From an uncultured Clostridia bacterium (GTDB lineage Bacteria > Bacillota > Clostridia > Saccharofermentanales > Saccharofermentanaceae), in the NCBI GenBank assembly GCA_947304405.1, contig CAMZBB010000001.1:36023-100022 (forward strand): a stretch of 64,000 nucleotides of DNA. The letters are read 5' to 3'. Below, one piece after another: positions 40,919-49,805 of this stretch (position 1 is its first letter; the number at the start of each line of letters is the position of its first letter). The translations under genes and the position numbers were made by a program. The notes under the pieces were generated by a model that was not told the DNA's origin, searched no databases, and worked only from the letters and a program-made list of their open reading frames with translations.

Positions 40919-41602
40919 TCACTCTCTCGGCGTTCTGCCTTTGCTCCTGCAGTAATCACGGAAATCCTCCATGGTCGCTGCTGTCTCTGAACTGATGCCT
41001 TCATGTTTGAAGACCGTTTTCACGGTATCAAGAATAATTCGACAGTCGCCGAGGAAAGTAATGCGGGATGCATAATCAACATCCATCTGAAACTTATCAT
41101 CCCAATCCACGGTGTTTCTTCCGTGAGCCTGTGCATAACCCGTAAGGCCCGGTCTGACGTCGTGGCGCTTACGCTGGTCTTCCGTGTACCACGGCAGATA
41201 GTACACATGAAGCGGTCTGGGGCCTACGATCGACATGTCACCTTTGATTATGTTGATCAGCTCTGGGAGTTCATCAAGGGACGTCGCGCGAAGCTTCTTG
41301 CCAAACCCTGTAAGTCTGACCTCATCGGGAAGAAGATTGCCGTCACTGTCACGTGCATCGGTCATGGTGCGGAACTTATAGACTTTGAAAGGCTTCTCGT
41401 TTCTTCCTGCTCTCGTTTGGCAGAAGATTATCGGAGAACCGAGTTTGATCCTGACAAGAATGGCAGTTACCAGAAGGACCGGCGATAAGACGATAAATGC
41501 AAGTGTCGACAAAAACGCGTCCAAAGCCCTTTTGACAAGACGCTCATAAGGTCCGTATGACTTATGTTTTGCTCTAACCTCTGTCTCCATCACTAAATCC
41601 AT
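40919..41602 (-). CDS. initiating phosphoglycosyltransferase (PglC/WcaJ catalytic domain)
   Basis: The 227-residue monotopic enzyme has one re-entrant helix (about 25-50, LSTLAFIVLSPVLLVTAIL) and the PGT motifs KFRTM, LDELPELINIIKGDMS and GPRPL, with PGLTGYAQ later. It transfers a phospho-sugar, here probably a UDP-diamino or amino-dideoxy sugar made by the two upstream genes, to undecaprenyl phosphate. It lacks the large N-terminal membrane domain of WcaJ, so it is of the small PglC type. The ribosome-binding site is weak at the ATG at 41602; an ATG at 41590 is possible. Confidence 0.9.
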   Translation of the reverse strand: MDLVMETEVRAKHKSYGPYERLVKRALDAFLSTLAFIVLSPVLLVTAILVRIKLGSPIIFCQTRAGRNEKPFKVYKFRTMTDARDSDGNLLPDEVRLTGFGKKLRATSLDELPELINIIKGDMSIVGPRPLHVYYLPWYTEDQRKRHDVRPGLTGYAQAHGRNTVDWDDKFQMDVDYASRITFLGDCRIILDTVKTVFKHEGISSETAATMEDFRDYCRSKGRTPRE

Positions 41603-41612
41603 CTGCGGAAAA

Positions 41613-42908
41613 TCAACCGAAACATCTCTTGATTATCTCGATGATCCTGTCCTGCTGTTCTTCAGTCATCTTGTTGTCGCTCGGCAGACAAAGACCGCGT
41701 CTGAAAATATCAGAACCCGTATCTGAAGTCATAACGCCGTCTTTACTTGCCAAACCGGCTCTCGTGATAAAGTCGTGGGACCTGTAGATCGGCTGCATGT
41801 GCATGGGTTTCCAGATCGGACGTCCTTCGGCATTGAAGGCAGCCAAAGCACCGAGGATCTCACCCGGGCAACTCTTACCCGCTTCGCTCGTCCAATGCTC
41901 ATCAAGATCACCGCGCTCAACATATTCCATGGCTTCGGGATCGATGGTGAGACAGCTCAGCCAGAAATTAGGAATGCTCTTTTCCCTGTCCCACGGATTC
42001 ATCTTAACCGGAAGACCCGCAAGGCCACGCTCATAGCGCTCCCAGATCTTTCTTTTCTGGCTGATGTGTTCATCAAGATAAGGAAGCTGGCCTCTGACGA
42101 CGCCTGCCACGATATTGCTCATCCTGTAGTTATAACCAAGCTCTTCATGCTGGTACCATGCTGCGGGCTCGCGGCTCTGCGTGGACCATTTACGGACTTT
42201 GTCCGCATCTTCCTTGCTGTTGGTAAGGAACATTCCTCCGGCAGATCCGGTGATTATCTTGTTTCCGTTAAATGATATGCAGCTGTACTGGCCAAGCGTG
42301 CCTGTCTCGACCCACTTGCCGTCAAGTTTGTATTTCGCTCCGAGAGACTCGGCCGCGTCTTCGACGATCAAGGCTCCGTGAGCATCTGCGATACGCCTGA
42401 TCTCTTCCATCTTTCCGGGTGTTCCGTATAGATGCGCAAGAACGATAAGCTTAACGTCAGGATAGATCTCAAAGGCTTTCTCCAGGGATACGGGATCCAT
42501 GTTCCACGTATCAGGCTCAGTATCAATGAAAACGGCCTCGCCGTCCTCATAAGCGACCGGGTTTACCGTAGCGTCAAAAGTCATGTCAGAACAGAAGACT
42601 TTTCTGCCTTCCAGGACTCCGTGGTGTGCCTGCGGTATTCCATAAAGTTTTTCTCCGGCCAGTCTGACAGCCAGGTGCAGCGCAGCTGTTCCTGCTGAAA
42701 GACCTACAACGTAAGATATTCCGAGATAGGATGCTATGCCCTTCTCGACTTCGTTAATGTTCTGGCCTACTGTAGATACCCAGTTCGTCAGGATCGCGTC
42801 ATCGACCCATTTCTGCTCGTCTCCGTGCATGGTGGGAGATGACAGCCATACCTTTCCTTCAAACTTCTCGATACCCGCAAACCTCGGGTCTGTTAGAAAA
42901 TCGTGCAT
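41613..42908 (-). CDS. DegT/DnrJ/EryC1/StrS-family sugar aminotransferase (PglE-like)
   Basis: The 431-residue PLP enzyme has VGLSAGTAALHLAVRLAG, VEDAAESLGAKY and the catalytic Lys region SFNGNKIITGSAGGMFLT. It is expected to aminate the 4-keto sugar produced by the dehydratase encoded directly upstream. The pair PglF-PglE followed by a PglC-type transferase corresponds to bacillosamine-type glycan initiation. No acetyltransferase (PglD) is found next to them. Confidence 0.9.
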   Translation of the reverse strand: MHDFLTDPRFAGIEKFEGKVWLSSPTMHGDEQKWVDDAILTNWVSTVGQNINEVEKGIASYLGISYVVGLSAGTAALHLAVRLAGEKLYGIPQAHHGVLEGRKVFCSDMTFDATVNPVAYEDGEAVFIDTEPDTWNMDPVSLEKAFEIYPDVKLIVLAHLYGTPGKMEEIRRIADAHGALIVEDAAESLGAKYKLDGKWVETGTLGQYSCISFNGNKIITGSAGGMFLTNSKEDADKVRKWSTQSREPAAWYQHEELGYNYRMSNIVAGVVRGQLPYLDEHISQKRKIWERYERGLAGLPVKMNPWDREKSIPNFWLSCLTIDPEAMEYVERGDLDEHWTSEAGKSCPGEILGALAAFNAEGRPIWKPMHMQPIYRSHDFITRAGLASKDGVMTSDTGSDIFRRGLCLPSDNKMTEEQQDRIIEIIKRCFG

Positions 42909-42941
42909 TGTTGTTCTTTGTCCTCAGACTCCGAACCGGCA

Positions 42942-44855
42942 TCAATATGTGCCGGCCTTATATGTCGGGACAACCTCCTGAACGTATTTCTTGATATTCT
43001 CGTCGTCTTCTTTACTGTCACGGTCGAGTTCATCGAGTTTTTTCTTAAACCACTCGTCATCCATATCGATCGGCTTTCCGATGAAGATGAGCTTGTTTGC
43101 AGTCGTCTGCATGCCTTCCTCTTCCATGAGCTTCTCTTCGTAAAGCTTCTCACCCGGACGAAGGCCCGTGTACTCGACCTTGATGTCAACATCGGGTCTG
43201 AGACCGGACAGTTTGATGAGGTTCCTGGCCATGTCATCGATCTTTACGGGCTCACCCATATCGAGAACGAATATCTCTCCGCCCTTCGCATAATAAGAGG
43301 CCTGAAGCACGAGAGAAACGGCTTCGGGGATCGTCATGAAGAATCTGGTAATGTCTTTATGGGTAACCGTAACAGGTCCGCCCTCGGCTATCTGCTTCTC
43401 GAAAAGAGGTATAACGGAACCGTTTGATCCCAGAACATTACCGAACCTGACGGCCACGAACGAAGTGCCGGGCGTCTCACGGTCCATCATCTGGATGATC
43501 ATCTCGCATATACGCTTTGTGGCGCCCATGATATTCGTAGGGTTAACGGCCTTGTCGGTCGAGATCAGAACGAACTTCTTTACGCCTGCTTCAGCAGCGG
43601 CCTTTGCGGTCTTGTATGTTCCCATTACGTTATTCTTGATGGCTTCGTTAGGGCTTTCCTCCATGAGAGGCACATGCTTATGTGCTGCCGCATGGAAAAC
43701 GATGTCGGGCTTATAGTCCTGCATTACCTTGGTGATCCTGTGGGTGTTGCGGACTGAACCGATAAGGGTGACAAGGTTCAGCTTCTTGCCCCTGTACTCT
43801 CTGAGGAGATCCTGCTGGATCTCGTAGGCATTGTTCTCATAGATGTCGAAAATGATGAGCATCTTAGGGTCATGTGATGCGATCTGACGGCAAAGCTCCG
43901 AACCGATAGAACCACCGCCGCCGGTGACCAGGACGGTCTTCCCCTTGATCATGTTGAATACTTCTTCGTTGTCGACCGTTATGGGGTCTCTTCCCAAAAG
44001 GTCCGTAAGATCAACGTTTCTGACTCCGGAAACGCTGACTTCGCCTTTTGCGAGCTGGTACACGCCCGGGATCGTTCTCAGTTTGCATCCCGTTTCCTTT
44101 GCAATGTTAAGGATCTGCTTACGGTTTGCGCCCGAAGCGGTAGGAATGGCGAAGATGATCGTGCCAATGTTGTATTCTGCGGCTTTTGAGATAATGTCGT
44201 TTCTTCCGCCTACGATGGGAACGCCAAACAGGGATCGGCCCTGCTTATTGATGTTGTCGTCAATGACGCAGACAGGCACGAGGGTTGTCTTTGTGGAATG
44301 CTGCAGTTCCTTGATAAGCACGGAACCGGCATCGCCGCCTCCGATGATCATGACTCTGTCAACATTGCTGTTCTTGTCTTTGGAGCCCATGCCCATGTCA
44401 TTGTTGACCTGCCTCATCAATCTGTAGGCAAATCTTATGAATGCATGGCCCACAGCCGAACCGACGGTGCCGACCATGTAGAACGAGATCGGCATTCTCT
44501 TCTGCAGTATCAGCGAAGAGATAACGATGAGCGGCGCAACTATCAGATATGCTTTAAGTATCAGGACGGCTTCTTCCATACTGACAAAACGCCAGATGCT
44601 GTGGTACAGGCGCACCACGTAGAAAGTCACCACAAGGAACACGCTCCATATCGGGAGCAGCAACAGATAACCGTTCAAAAACCTTTCGGGAATCTCCCTG
44701 AAAGAAAAATCAAATCTGAGCAGGAGAGCCAAAAAGAACGCTCCATACATAACGACTATGTCAAGCAGCATCACAACGATGGCGTTGCGGACCCATTTCT
44801 TGCCGGCAGCAAAATGGTGCGTCATAGCCGCATCTTTTTCATTATTCTTGGTCAC
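42942..44855 (-). CDS. membrane-bound UDP-N-acetylglucosamine 4,6-dehydratase (PglF/CapD family)
   Basis: The 637-residue protein has four N-terminal membrane helices (about 20-135), a first nucleotide-binding domain (MIIGGGDAGSVLIKEL, near residue 168) and the catalytic SDR domain (LVTGGGGSIGSELCRQI, near residue 310), with STDKAVNPTNIMGATKR, where Met replaces the usual catalytic Tyr as in this subfamily. It converts UDP-GlcNAc to the 4-keto-6-deoxy sugar. It starts at a GTG with GAGG 8 bp upstream. A 116-bp gap precedes it with a possible promoter and a small leader hairpin. Confidence 0.92.
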   Translation of the reverse strand: MTKNNEKDAAMTHHFAAGKKWVRNAIVVMLLDIVVMYGAFFLALLLRFDFSFREIPERFLNGYLLLLPIWSVFLVVTFYVVRLYHSIWRFVSMEEAVLILKAYLIVAPLIVISSLILQKRMPISFYMVGTVGSAVGHAFIRFAYRLMRQVNNDMGMGSKDKNSNVDRVMIIGGGDAGSVLIKELQHSTKTTLVPVCVIDDNINKQGRSLFGVPIVGGRNDIISKAAEYNIGTIIFAIPTASGANRKQILNIAKETGCKLRTIPGVYQLAKGEVSVSGVRNVDLTDLLGRDPITVDNEEVFNMIKGKTVLVTGGGGSIGSELCRQIASHDPKMLIIFDIYENNAYEIQQDLLREYRGKKLNLVTLIGSVRNTHRITKVMQDYKPDIVFHAAAHKHVPLMEESPNEAIKNNVMGTYKTAKAAAEAGVKKFVLISTDKAVNPTNIMGATKRICEMIIQMMDRETPGTSFVAVRFGNVLGSNGSVIPLFEKQIAEGGPVTVTHKDITRFFMTIPEAVSLVLQASYYAKGGEIFVLDMGEPVKIDDMARNLIKLSGLRPDVDIKVEYTGLRPGEKLYEEKLMEEEGMQTTANKLIFIGKPIDMDDEWFKKKLDELDRDSKEDDENIKKYVQEVVPTYKAGTY

Positions 44856-44971
44856 GAATCTTTCCTCATATTGTGTTTATCGTAATCCGGACCACTACAT
44901 GGTGGCCCTGACTATAAATAATACTACAAAGAGGCAAAATTTAATAATATAAATTAAAAAATGAATCGAAC

Positions 44972-46546
44972 TCAGACGGGTTCGCCTGCCATTACCTTCT
45001 TCATCTTGGAAACTGCTTCGGCTACGGACTTATCATCCGGCAGCATAACATAAGACTTGTTGTTCGGCGAACTGTATGTTTTCTCGGAACCGTTCCTTCC
45101 GGTTACGGCATAGGATTTGATCTTCCACTCGGCCATGTCGCCTAACTGCATCTTGACCAGCTTTTCGATATCAGATGACGGCATGCTGGTCCTGAACATG
45201 CCGGAAAGCGCGTTCATTATTCCGTTGTAATTCTTAAGGATCTTGGACTTGGATGAGGTGATCTTGTTGATCATGGCCGTCAAAACACGCATCTGGTTCT
45301 GGCCGCGCATATTATCGCCCGTAGTAAACGCATACCGCTCTCTCGTGTACGCAAGAGCCTGCTGTCCGTTCAGCGTTATCGTGCCTTTCTTGAACTTGAT
45401 CCCGTTTTTGGCCGTAAACGCCTGCGGATTATCGATGGTGATCCCGCCGATCTGATCCACAAGAGTCTCAAGACCGGTGAAATTGATCTGCGCAGAGTAA
45501 TTGACCGTACAGCCATAGAGGTCTCCCAGGCCCTTCATGGAGCACCCGACACCGTAAAGTCCCAGATGAGTCAGCTTATCCTTTTCTCCGGTCGCGCTTT
45601 TCGGATTCGGGATATAGTAGTCACGGGGAGTGTTCAGGAGCAGTATCTGCTTTGATTTTGGATTGACGACCATAAGGATGTTGACGTCGCTCCTCGATGT
45701 CTTGAACTGCTTGTTTCTGGTGTCAGAACCGCTTATATAGACAATGAAAGGCGTTGTCGTGATCCCTTCCTCGACGGCGTTATTATCAGCGATCAGGGAT
45801 TCCTCGCTCTCCGACTCGCCCTCTTTTGAGGGGATGAAAGCAAGATCGCTGCCCGACACGTCGTATTCGCGGATCAGCCTCATGCCTTCGATCATGTCCT
45901 TATATTCTTCAGTCTCGGAAAGGATATCAAGTTGATTCGAATCGATCAGGACCGCTTGGACCTCTTCGTTGTAAAGCGCATCCAGGAGGTCGCCTTCGGA
46001 ATCGTATTCCTTGGAACGGACAGCCGTTCCCGTCTCTGCCGACATCTTGTTAAGAGCAGCCTTCGCATATCTGCCTTTGGCACCTGAGACAATGCCGGTC
46101 AGATAGCTTCTGCAGTCCGCAGCCGTTTTTGCGGTATCTTCGTCAAACACATAAAGATTCATAGTGCAGATAGTCGTCTCATCAGTAACGGTCTTAGTTG
46201 AAGTTACTTCTCTGATCGCCGTTTTGACGCTGTCCATGGCCTTGTAACCTGTCAGGCTCACATAGCAAATGAGTCCCGCAAGCAAAACGGCGAATAAACG
46301 TCTGAACATTCTTGATACAGAAAACGGGCGCTTTGTTCCCACGAAGAGCATCAAGCAGCTGACCATGAGAAGAAGCCAAAGCGTGATTCCGATAAGGCAC
46401 AGGTATTTTTCAGGGAAAATCCCCAGCAAAAGCGCCTTCAGAAAAAGGATCGCCGAAGCAAACGCCTGTAATGCAAAGACCACTATGGCAAAGCACTTCC
46501 AAAGCACTATGGATACTGAATTAGGGGCTTTCTCGTTATTGCTCAT
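44972..46546 (-). CDS. LytR-CpsA-Psr (LCP) family glycopolymer ligase
   Basis: The 524-residue protein has three N-terminal membrane helices (about 10-100), an accessory extracellular domain (about 120-250) and the LCP catalytic domain. Visible LCP motifs are LLLNTPRDYYIP with a catalytic Arg, INFTGLETLVDQIGGI and the Arg-rich ALAYTRERYAFTTGDNMRGQ. LCP enzymes move glycopolymers from undecaprenyl carriers to peptidoglycan or proteins outside the cell. It leads the glycan locus and supports a wall-attached product. The start ATG has only a weak ribosome-binding site. Confidence 0.9.
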   Translation of the reverse strand: MSNNEKAPNSVSIVLWKCFAIVVFALQAFASAILFLKALLLGIFPEKYLCLIGITLWLLLMVSCLMLFVGTKRPFSVSRMFRRLFAVLLAGLICYVSLTGYKAMDSVKTAIREVTSTKTVTDETTICTMNLYVFDEDTAKTAADCRSYLTGIVSGAKGRYAKAALNKMSAETGTAVRSKEYDSEGDLLDALYNEEVQAVLIDSNQLDILSETEEYKDMIEGMRLIREYDVSGSDLAFIPSKEGESESEESLIADNNAVEEGITTTPFIVYISGSDTRNKQFKTSRSDVNILMVVNPKSKQILLLNTPRDYYIPNPKSATGEKDKLTHLGLYGVGCSMKGLGDLYGCTVNYSAQINFTGLETLVDQIGGITIDNPQAFTAKNGIKFKKGTITLNGQQALAYTRERYAFTTGDNMRGQNQMRVLTAMINKITSSKSKILKNYNGIMNALSGMFRTSMPSSDIEKLVKMQLGDMAEWKIKSYAVTGRNGSEKTYSSPNNKSYVMLPDDKSVAEAVSKMKKVMAGEPV

Positions 46547-46556
46547 GAAAACACTT

Positions 46557-47126
46557 TTACTGGCGGCTTGACTCAGAGCTTCGTACCTTTTTTACGATCA
46601 GCACTACAAGAAGGATAAATCCGTAACCGATCAGCGCACCGAAAGTATTGCAAAGGATATCATCAAGCGTAAAAACGCCGACTTTGAGATAAAGCTGCAA
46701 ACCTTCGATAACGCAGGTGAAAAGGGCTGCGAATGCCATACTTACGATAAATCTTACCAGCCGGTACACTTTCTCGTTTTTCCATGGATTTACAGGCTTC
46801 GTTTTAAGATCGATACCGCAAAGCAGCATACCGAGAGGCGTGAACAGCAAAACGTTCTCGACCATCTCACGTCTGTTACTCGAGAACAGCTCAAACGAAT
46901 ATTTCCTTTCATCAAACACAGTTCTCGAAAGCACGTTGGAGGTCAATATCAGATAGATATAACATATGACAAGGAACATCAGCAGTCTGTCGGCTGCCTT
47001 GCGTCCCGGGGTAATGATAACAAAAATGAGAAGCATGAAGACGAGAAGCGTGGCGGCAGGATCCATCAGTGCGCACCTGATCGCCTCATCAATATAGTTA
47101 AAAACGTCTTCAATCAATCTTTCCAT
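46557..47126 (-). CDS. VanZ-family membrane protein
   Basis: The 189 residues have four to five helices and VanZ motifs: ENVLLFTPLGMLLCG, CVIEGLQLYL and FTLDDILCNTFGALIGYGF. VanZ proteins are associated with cell-envelope modification and, in some cases, teicoplanin resistance; the mechanism is not settled. It is the first gene of the minus-strand surface-glycan run and sits 10 bp from the LCP gene. Confidence 0.85.
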   Translation of the reverse strand: MERLIEDVFNYIDEAIRCALMDPAATLLVFMLLIFVIITPGRKAADRLLMFLVICYIYLILTSNVLSRTVFDERKYSFELFSSNRREMVENVLLFTPLGMLLCGIDLKTKPVNPWKNEKVYRLVRFIVSMAFAALFTCVIEGLQLYLKVGVFTLDDILCNTFGALIGYGFILLVVLIVKKVRSSESSRQ

Positions 47127-47169
47127 GAGCCGATTATATATTAAAAAACTTAAACAAAACCAAAACAGA

Positions 47170-47198
47170 TTGGCAAAACCGTGGCATGAGAATAAATA
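47170..47198 (+). promoter_or_regulatory. sigma-A-type promoter for the M20 peptidase gene
   Basis: TTGGCA (47170-47175) and TAAATA (47193-47198) are 17 bp apart, about 50 bp before the start at 47253. Confidence 0.5.
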
Positions 47199-47252
47199 AA
47201 TACCGTCAACTTGCTGTATTATATTATCAGAAAAGCGACGGAGGGTAAGACT

Positions 47253-48554
47253 ATGGCGGTTCTTACGGTAAACGAATTTGAATTCTTAAGAAAGCTCATA
47301 TCAATTGAAAGCACCGGCGGCACTCCCGTTCCCGGAAAACCTTACGGAGAAGGCCCTTATGCGGCACTTGAATTCTTTCTTGACGTTGCCCGTGAATCCG
47401 GCATGAGGACCGGCATGCTTGACGGCCGCGTGGGTTGGTGTGAGTTCGGTCCCGAATCATCGCCGACACTGTTCGGCATCGTTTGCCATCTTGATGTCGT
47501 TCCCAGTGGTGACGGCTGGCAGACAGATCCTTTTGATCTGACGTTCGACGGGAAGCGTTTCAAAGGCCGCGGCATCGTCGACGACAAAGGTCCGGCTGCA
47601 GCTGCCTTTTTCGCCATGAGAAGACTGATGAATTCAGATTACGAACCGCCCTGCAGGATAAGGCTGATCTTAGGAACAGACGAAGAGCGCACCTGTTCAT
47701 GCGTGGAATACTATGCCGAGCATGGGGAGATCCCCACATTCGCAATAACGCCTGATGCAGAATTTCCCGTCATATATGCCGAGAAAGGCATCATGAATAT
47801 CAAAGTGTCAGGACCGGCCTCGATAGTCTCTGCCGAAGCGGGAAGCGCTGCAAACATGGTTCCCGCTTCAGCCTGGATGACAACAGGAAACGGCAAAACC
47901 AAGGCCGAAGGCAGGACTGCTCATGCATCAAAACCCGAGCTTGGCATAAATGCGATCTTCGAACTGTGCAACAAACTCTCATCAAAGGGATTCGATTTCA
48001 AGAAATCCCCGCTCCTGAACTTCATCAACAATGAGATAGTTCCCTGCAAGCAATACGAATACACGGGATGCAATATCGAAGACGAATCAGGCAGAGTTAC
48101 CGCCAATCCGTCGATCCTTAAATGCAGCCGAGATCTCGAGTCGCTGATAATCGATGTCAGATGCCCGATCACTTACAAGATGGAAGACATAACCTCGCAT
48201 CTGGCTTCCCTTGCAAAACCATATGGCCTGAACTGCAGTACGATCAGTTCGATGGCTCCCGTCTGCAAGGACAAAAACGCCACCGAGATCAAAATACTGA
48301 CAGACATCTGGAACGAGAACATGTCCAAGTACTACGGATTCGAGGAATCATTCAGGGAAAAGTATTCACAGCCCCTGGCAATCGGCGGCGGAACTTACGC
48401 ACGCCACATTCCCAATACAATTGCTTTCGGACTCCAGGCGCCTTGGCAGGAAGACGTTTGCCACCAGGCAAATGAATCACGCCGGCTGTCTGATTTCGAA
48501 GCTGATATCGACGTCCTTACCGAGGCCGTTAAACGCTTGTCTTCTGCGATCTGA
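47253..48554 (+). CDS. M20-family dipeptidase, PepV-like
   Basis: The 433-residue zinc peptidase has FGIVCHLDVVPSGDGW (His ligand and neighbouring Asp), KGRGIVDDKGPAAAA with the bridging Asp, and LGTDEERTCSCVEYYAEH with the catalytic Glu, all in PepV order. A C-terminal GGGTYARHIPNTIAFG carries the last His ligand. It probably cleaves dipeptides in the cytoplasm. I start at the ATG at 47253 behind GGAGGG; an upstream in-frame extension of 14 codons has no ribosome-binding site. The gene is convergent with the NlpC/P60 gene, 18 bp away. Confidence 0.88.
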   Translation: MAVLTVNEFEFLRKLISIESTGGTPVPGKPYGEGPYAALEFFLDVARESGMRTGMLDGRVGWCEFGPESSPTLFGIVCHLDVVPSGDGWQTDPFDLTFDGKRFKGRGIVDDKGPAAAAFFAMRRLMNSDYEPPCRIRLILGTDEERTCSCVEYYAEHGEIPTFAITPDAEFPVIYAEKGIMNIKVSGPASIVSAEAGSAANMVPASAWMTTGNGKTKAEGRTAHASKPELGINAIFELCNKLSSKGFDFKKSPLLNFINNEIVPCKQYEYTGCNIEDESGRVTANPSILKCSRDLESLIIDVRCPITYKMEDITSHLASLAKPYGLNCSTISSMAPVCKDKNATEIKILTDIWNENMSKYYGFEESFREKYSQPLAIGGGTYARHIPNTIAFGLQAPWQEDVCHQANESRRLSDFEADIDVLTEAVKRLSSAI

Positions 48555-48572
48555 ACTATTTATATACGCGCA

Positions 48573-49805
48573 TCAGATATAGCGGCGCGCGGCTATTACG
48601 TCATTCTTGGTTGACAAGGATACCTTTATAACACCGGTTCTCTTATTCGATGCATGGACCAGCTTGCCGCCGCCGACGTAGATGCCAACGTGGTCAGCCT
48701 TTCCGTTATGGTCGTGATCGAAGAATATGAGGTCACCTGTCTGAAGCTTGCTAAGGCTAACTTTCCTGCCTCTGTGCATCTGCATATTCGCACCGTGAGG
48801 AAGGCTGATGTTGTAATATTTGTAGTAGCAGTACATAGTAAAGCCGGAGCAGTCAAATCCGGAAGGAGAAGAACCTCCATACACATAACGGCATCCGACA
48901 TAACCGCTGACATATCTGGCAAAGCCGGAAAGTCTCATATACCTGAGCTGTGCTGCTGTAGGCTTAGGAGTAGGCGTAGGAGTTGCCTTCTTACCGGTAG
49001 CTGTCAGAGGATAATCAACGCAAAGATCCGCTTTAACATACCAACCCTTGTCTGACTTGATCCAGCCCTTTTCCTTTGAAGCTACTACTATCTCGGTTCC
49101 CGTTCTAAGAGTTGATATCTTGGAATAAGTGATTCCCGGACCGGAACGCGTGTTGAGCGAGCATGTTGCATAAACGCAGTTCTTTTTAGGCTTCGGATAA
49201 TAATATCTTGACGGCTTGGGCGTGGGAGTAGGCGTACTTACATGCTTTGATGAAAGAGTCTTGGAGATCGCATATCCCTTCTTGCCGCTTGCAAGTCTGA
49301 TATAAGACCATTCACCGGAATATGAGATCCTGACAAACTTGGTTCCTTTTCTGAACTGTCCGATAACTTTGGAAGTCGTGCTGGGAAGCACATAGAGTTT
49401 CGTCTTGGAATCGCTGACCCATACGTACTTACCGTCATAATTCTCCTGATTGTCATCATCGCCGCCATCTTCTCCACGGAGTTTATCGGCGATCTCTTCA
49501 TAATTAGCAGGAGCGGTTATCGTGTAGTCATCAAGGTTGAACACTTCAGGATTATCAAGTCTGACGATATCCGCCTCTTCCTCGGTGTCAGCCTCCTCGG
49601 CTTTACGTTCGAACTCTTCCTCTTCTTCTCTCGTCATTACATCTGCATTTGAGTATCTGTTCGAAACGCTTGCATAAACAAGTGATGGACACTGAAGATG
49701 TATCTCATTTTCAGGCCCGTTCCTGCCGCTGCCGAAATCAAGCAGGACCAGTGTGGTGACTGCCGTAAGTATGCTTGTAATAACCTTAAGAGTACGTGTG
49801 TTCAA
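48573..49805 (-). CDS. SH3-NlpC/P60 cell-wall hydrolase (paralogue 1)
   Basis: The 410-residue exported protein has a signal peptide, an acidic region (about 55-115), an SH3 domain (about 125-185), a Pro/Thr spacer, a second SH3 domain with LNTRSGPGITYSK (about 215-275), another spacer and a NlpC/P60 domain (about 305-410). The catalytic Cys is in SGFDCSGF and the His in DHVGIYVG, preceded by the unusual loop FDHDHNGKADH. It should cut peptide bonds in wall stem peptides. Translation starts at a TTG directly after the stop of paralogue 2, with AAGGA upstream. Confidence 0.88.
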   Translation of the reverse strand: MNTRTLKVITSILTAVTTLVLLDFGSGRNGPENEIHLQCPSLVYASVSNRYSNADVMTREEEEEFERKAEEADTEEEADIVRLDNPEVFNLDDYTITAPANYEEIADKLRGEDGGDDDNQENYDGKYVWVSDSKTKLYVLPSTTSKVIGQFRKGTKFVRISYSGEWSYIRLASGKKGYAISKTLSSKHVSTPTPTPKPSRYYYPKPKKNCVYATCSLNTRSGPGITYSKISTLRTGTEIVVASKEKGWIKSDKGWYVKADLCVDYPLTATGKKATPTPTPKPTAAQLRYMRLSGFARYVSGYVGCRYVYGGSSPSGFDCSGFTMYCYYKYYNISLPHGANMQMHRGRKVSLSKLQTGDLIFFDHDHNGKADHVGIYVGGGKLVHASNKRTGVIKVSLSTKNDVIAARRYI

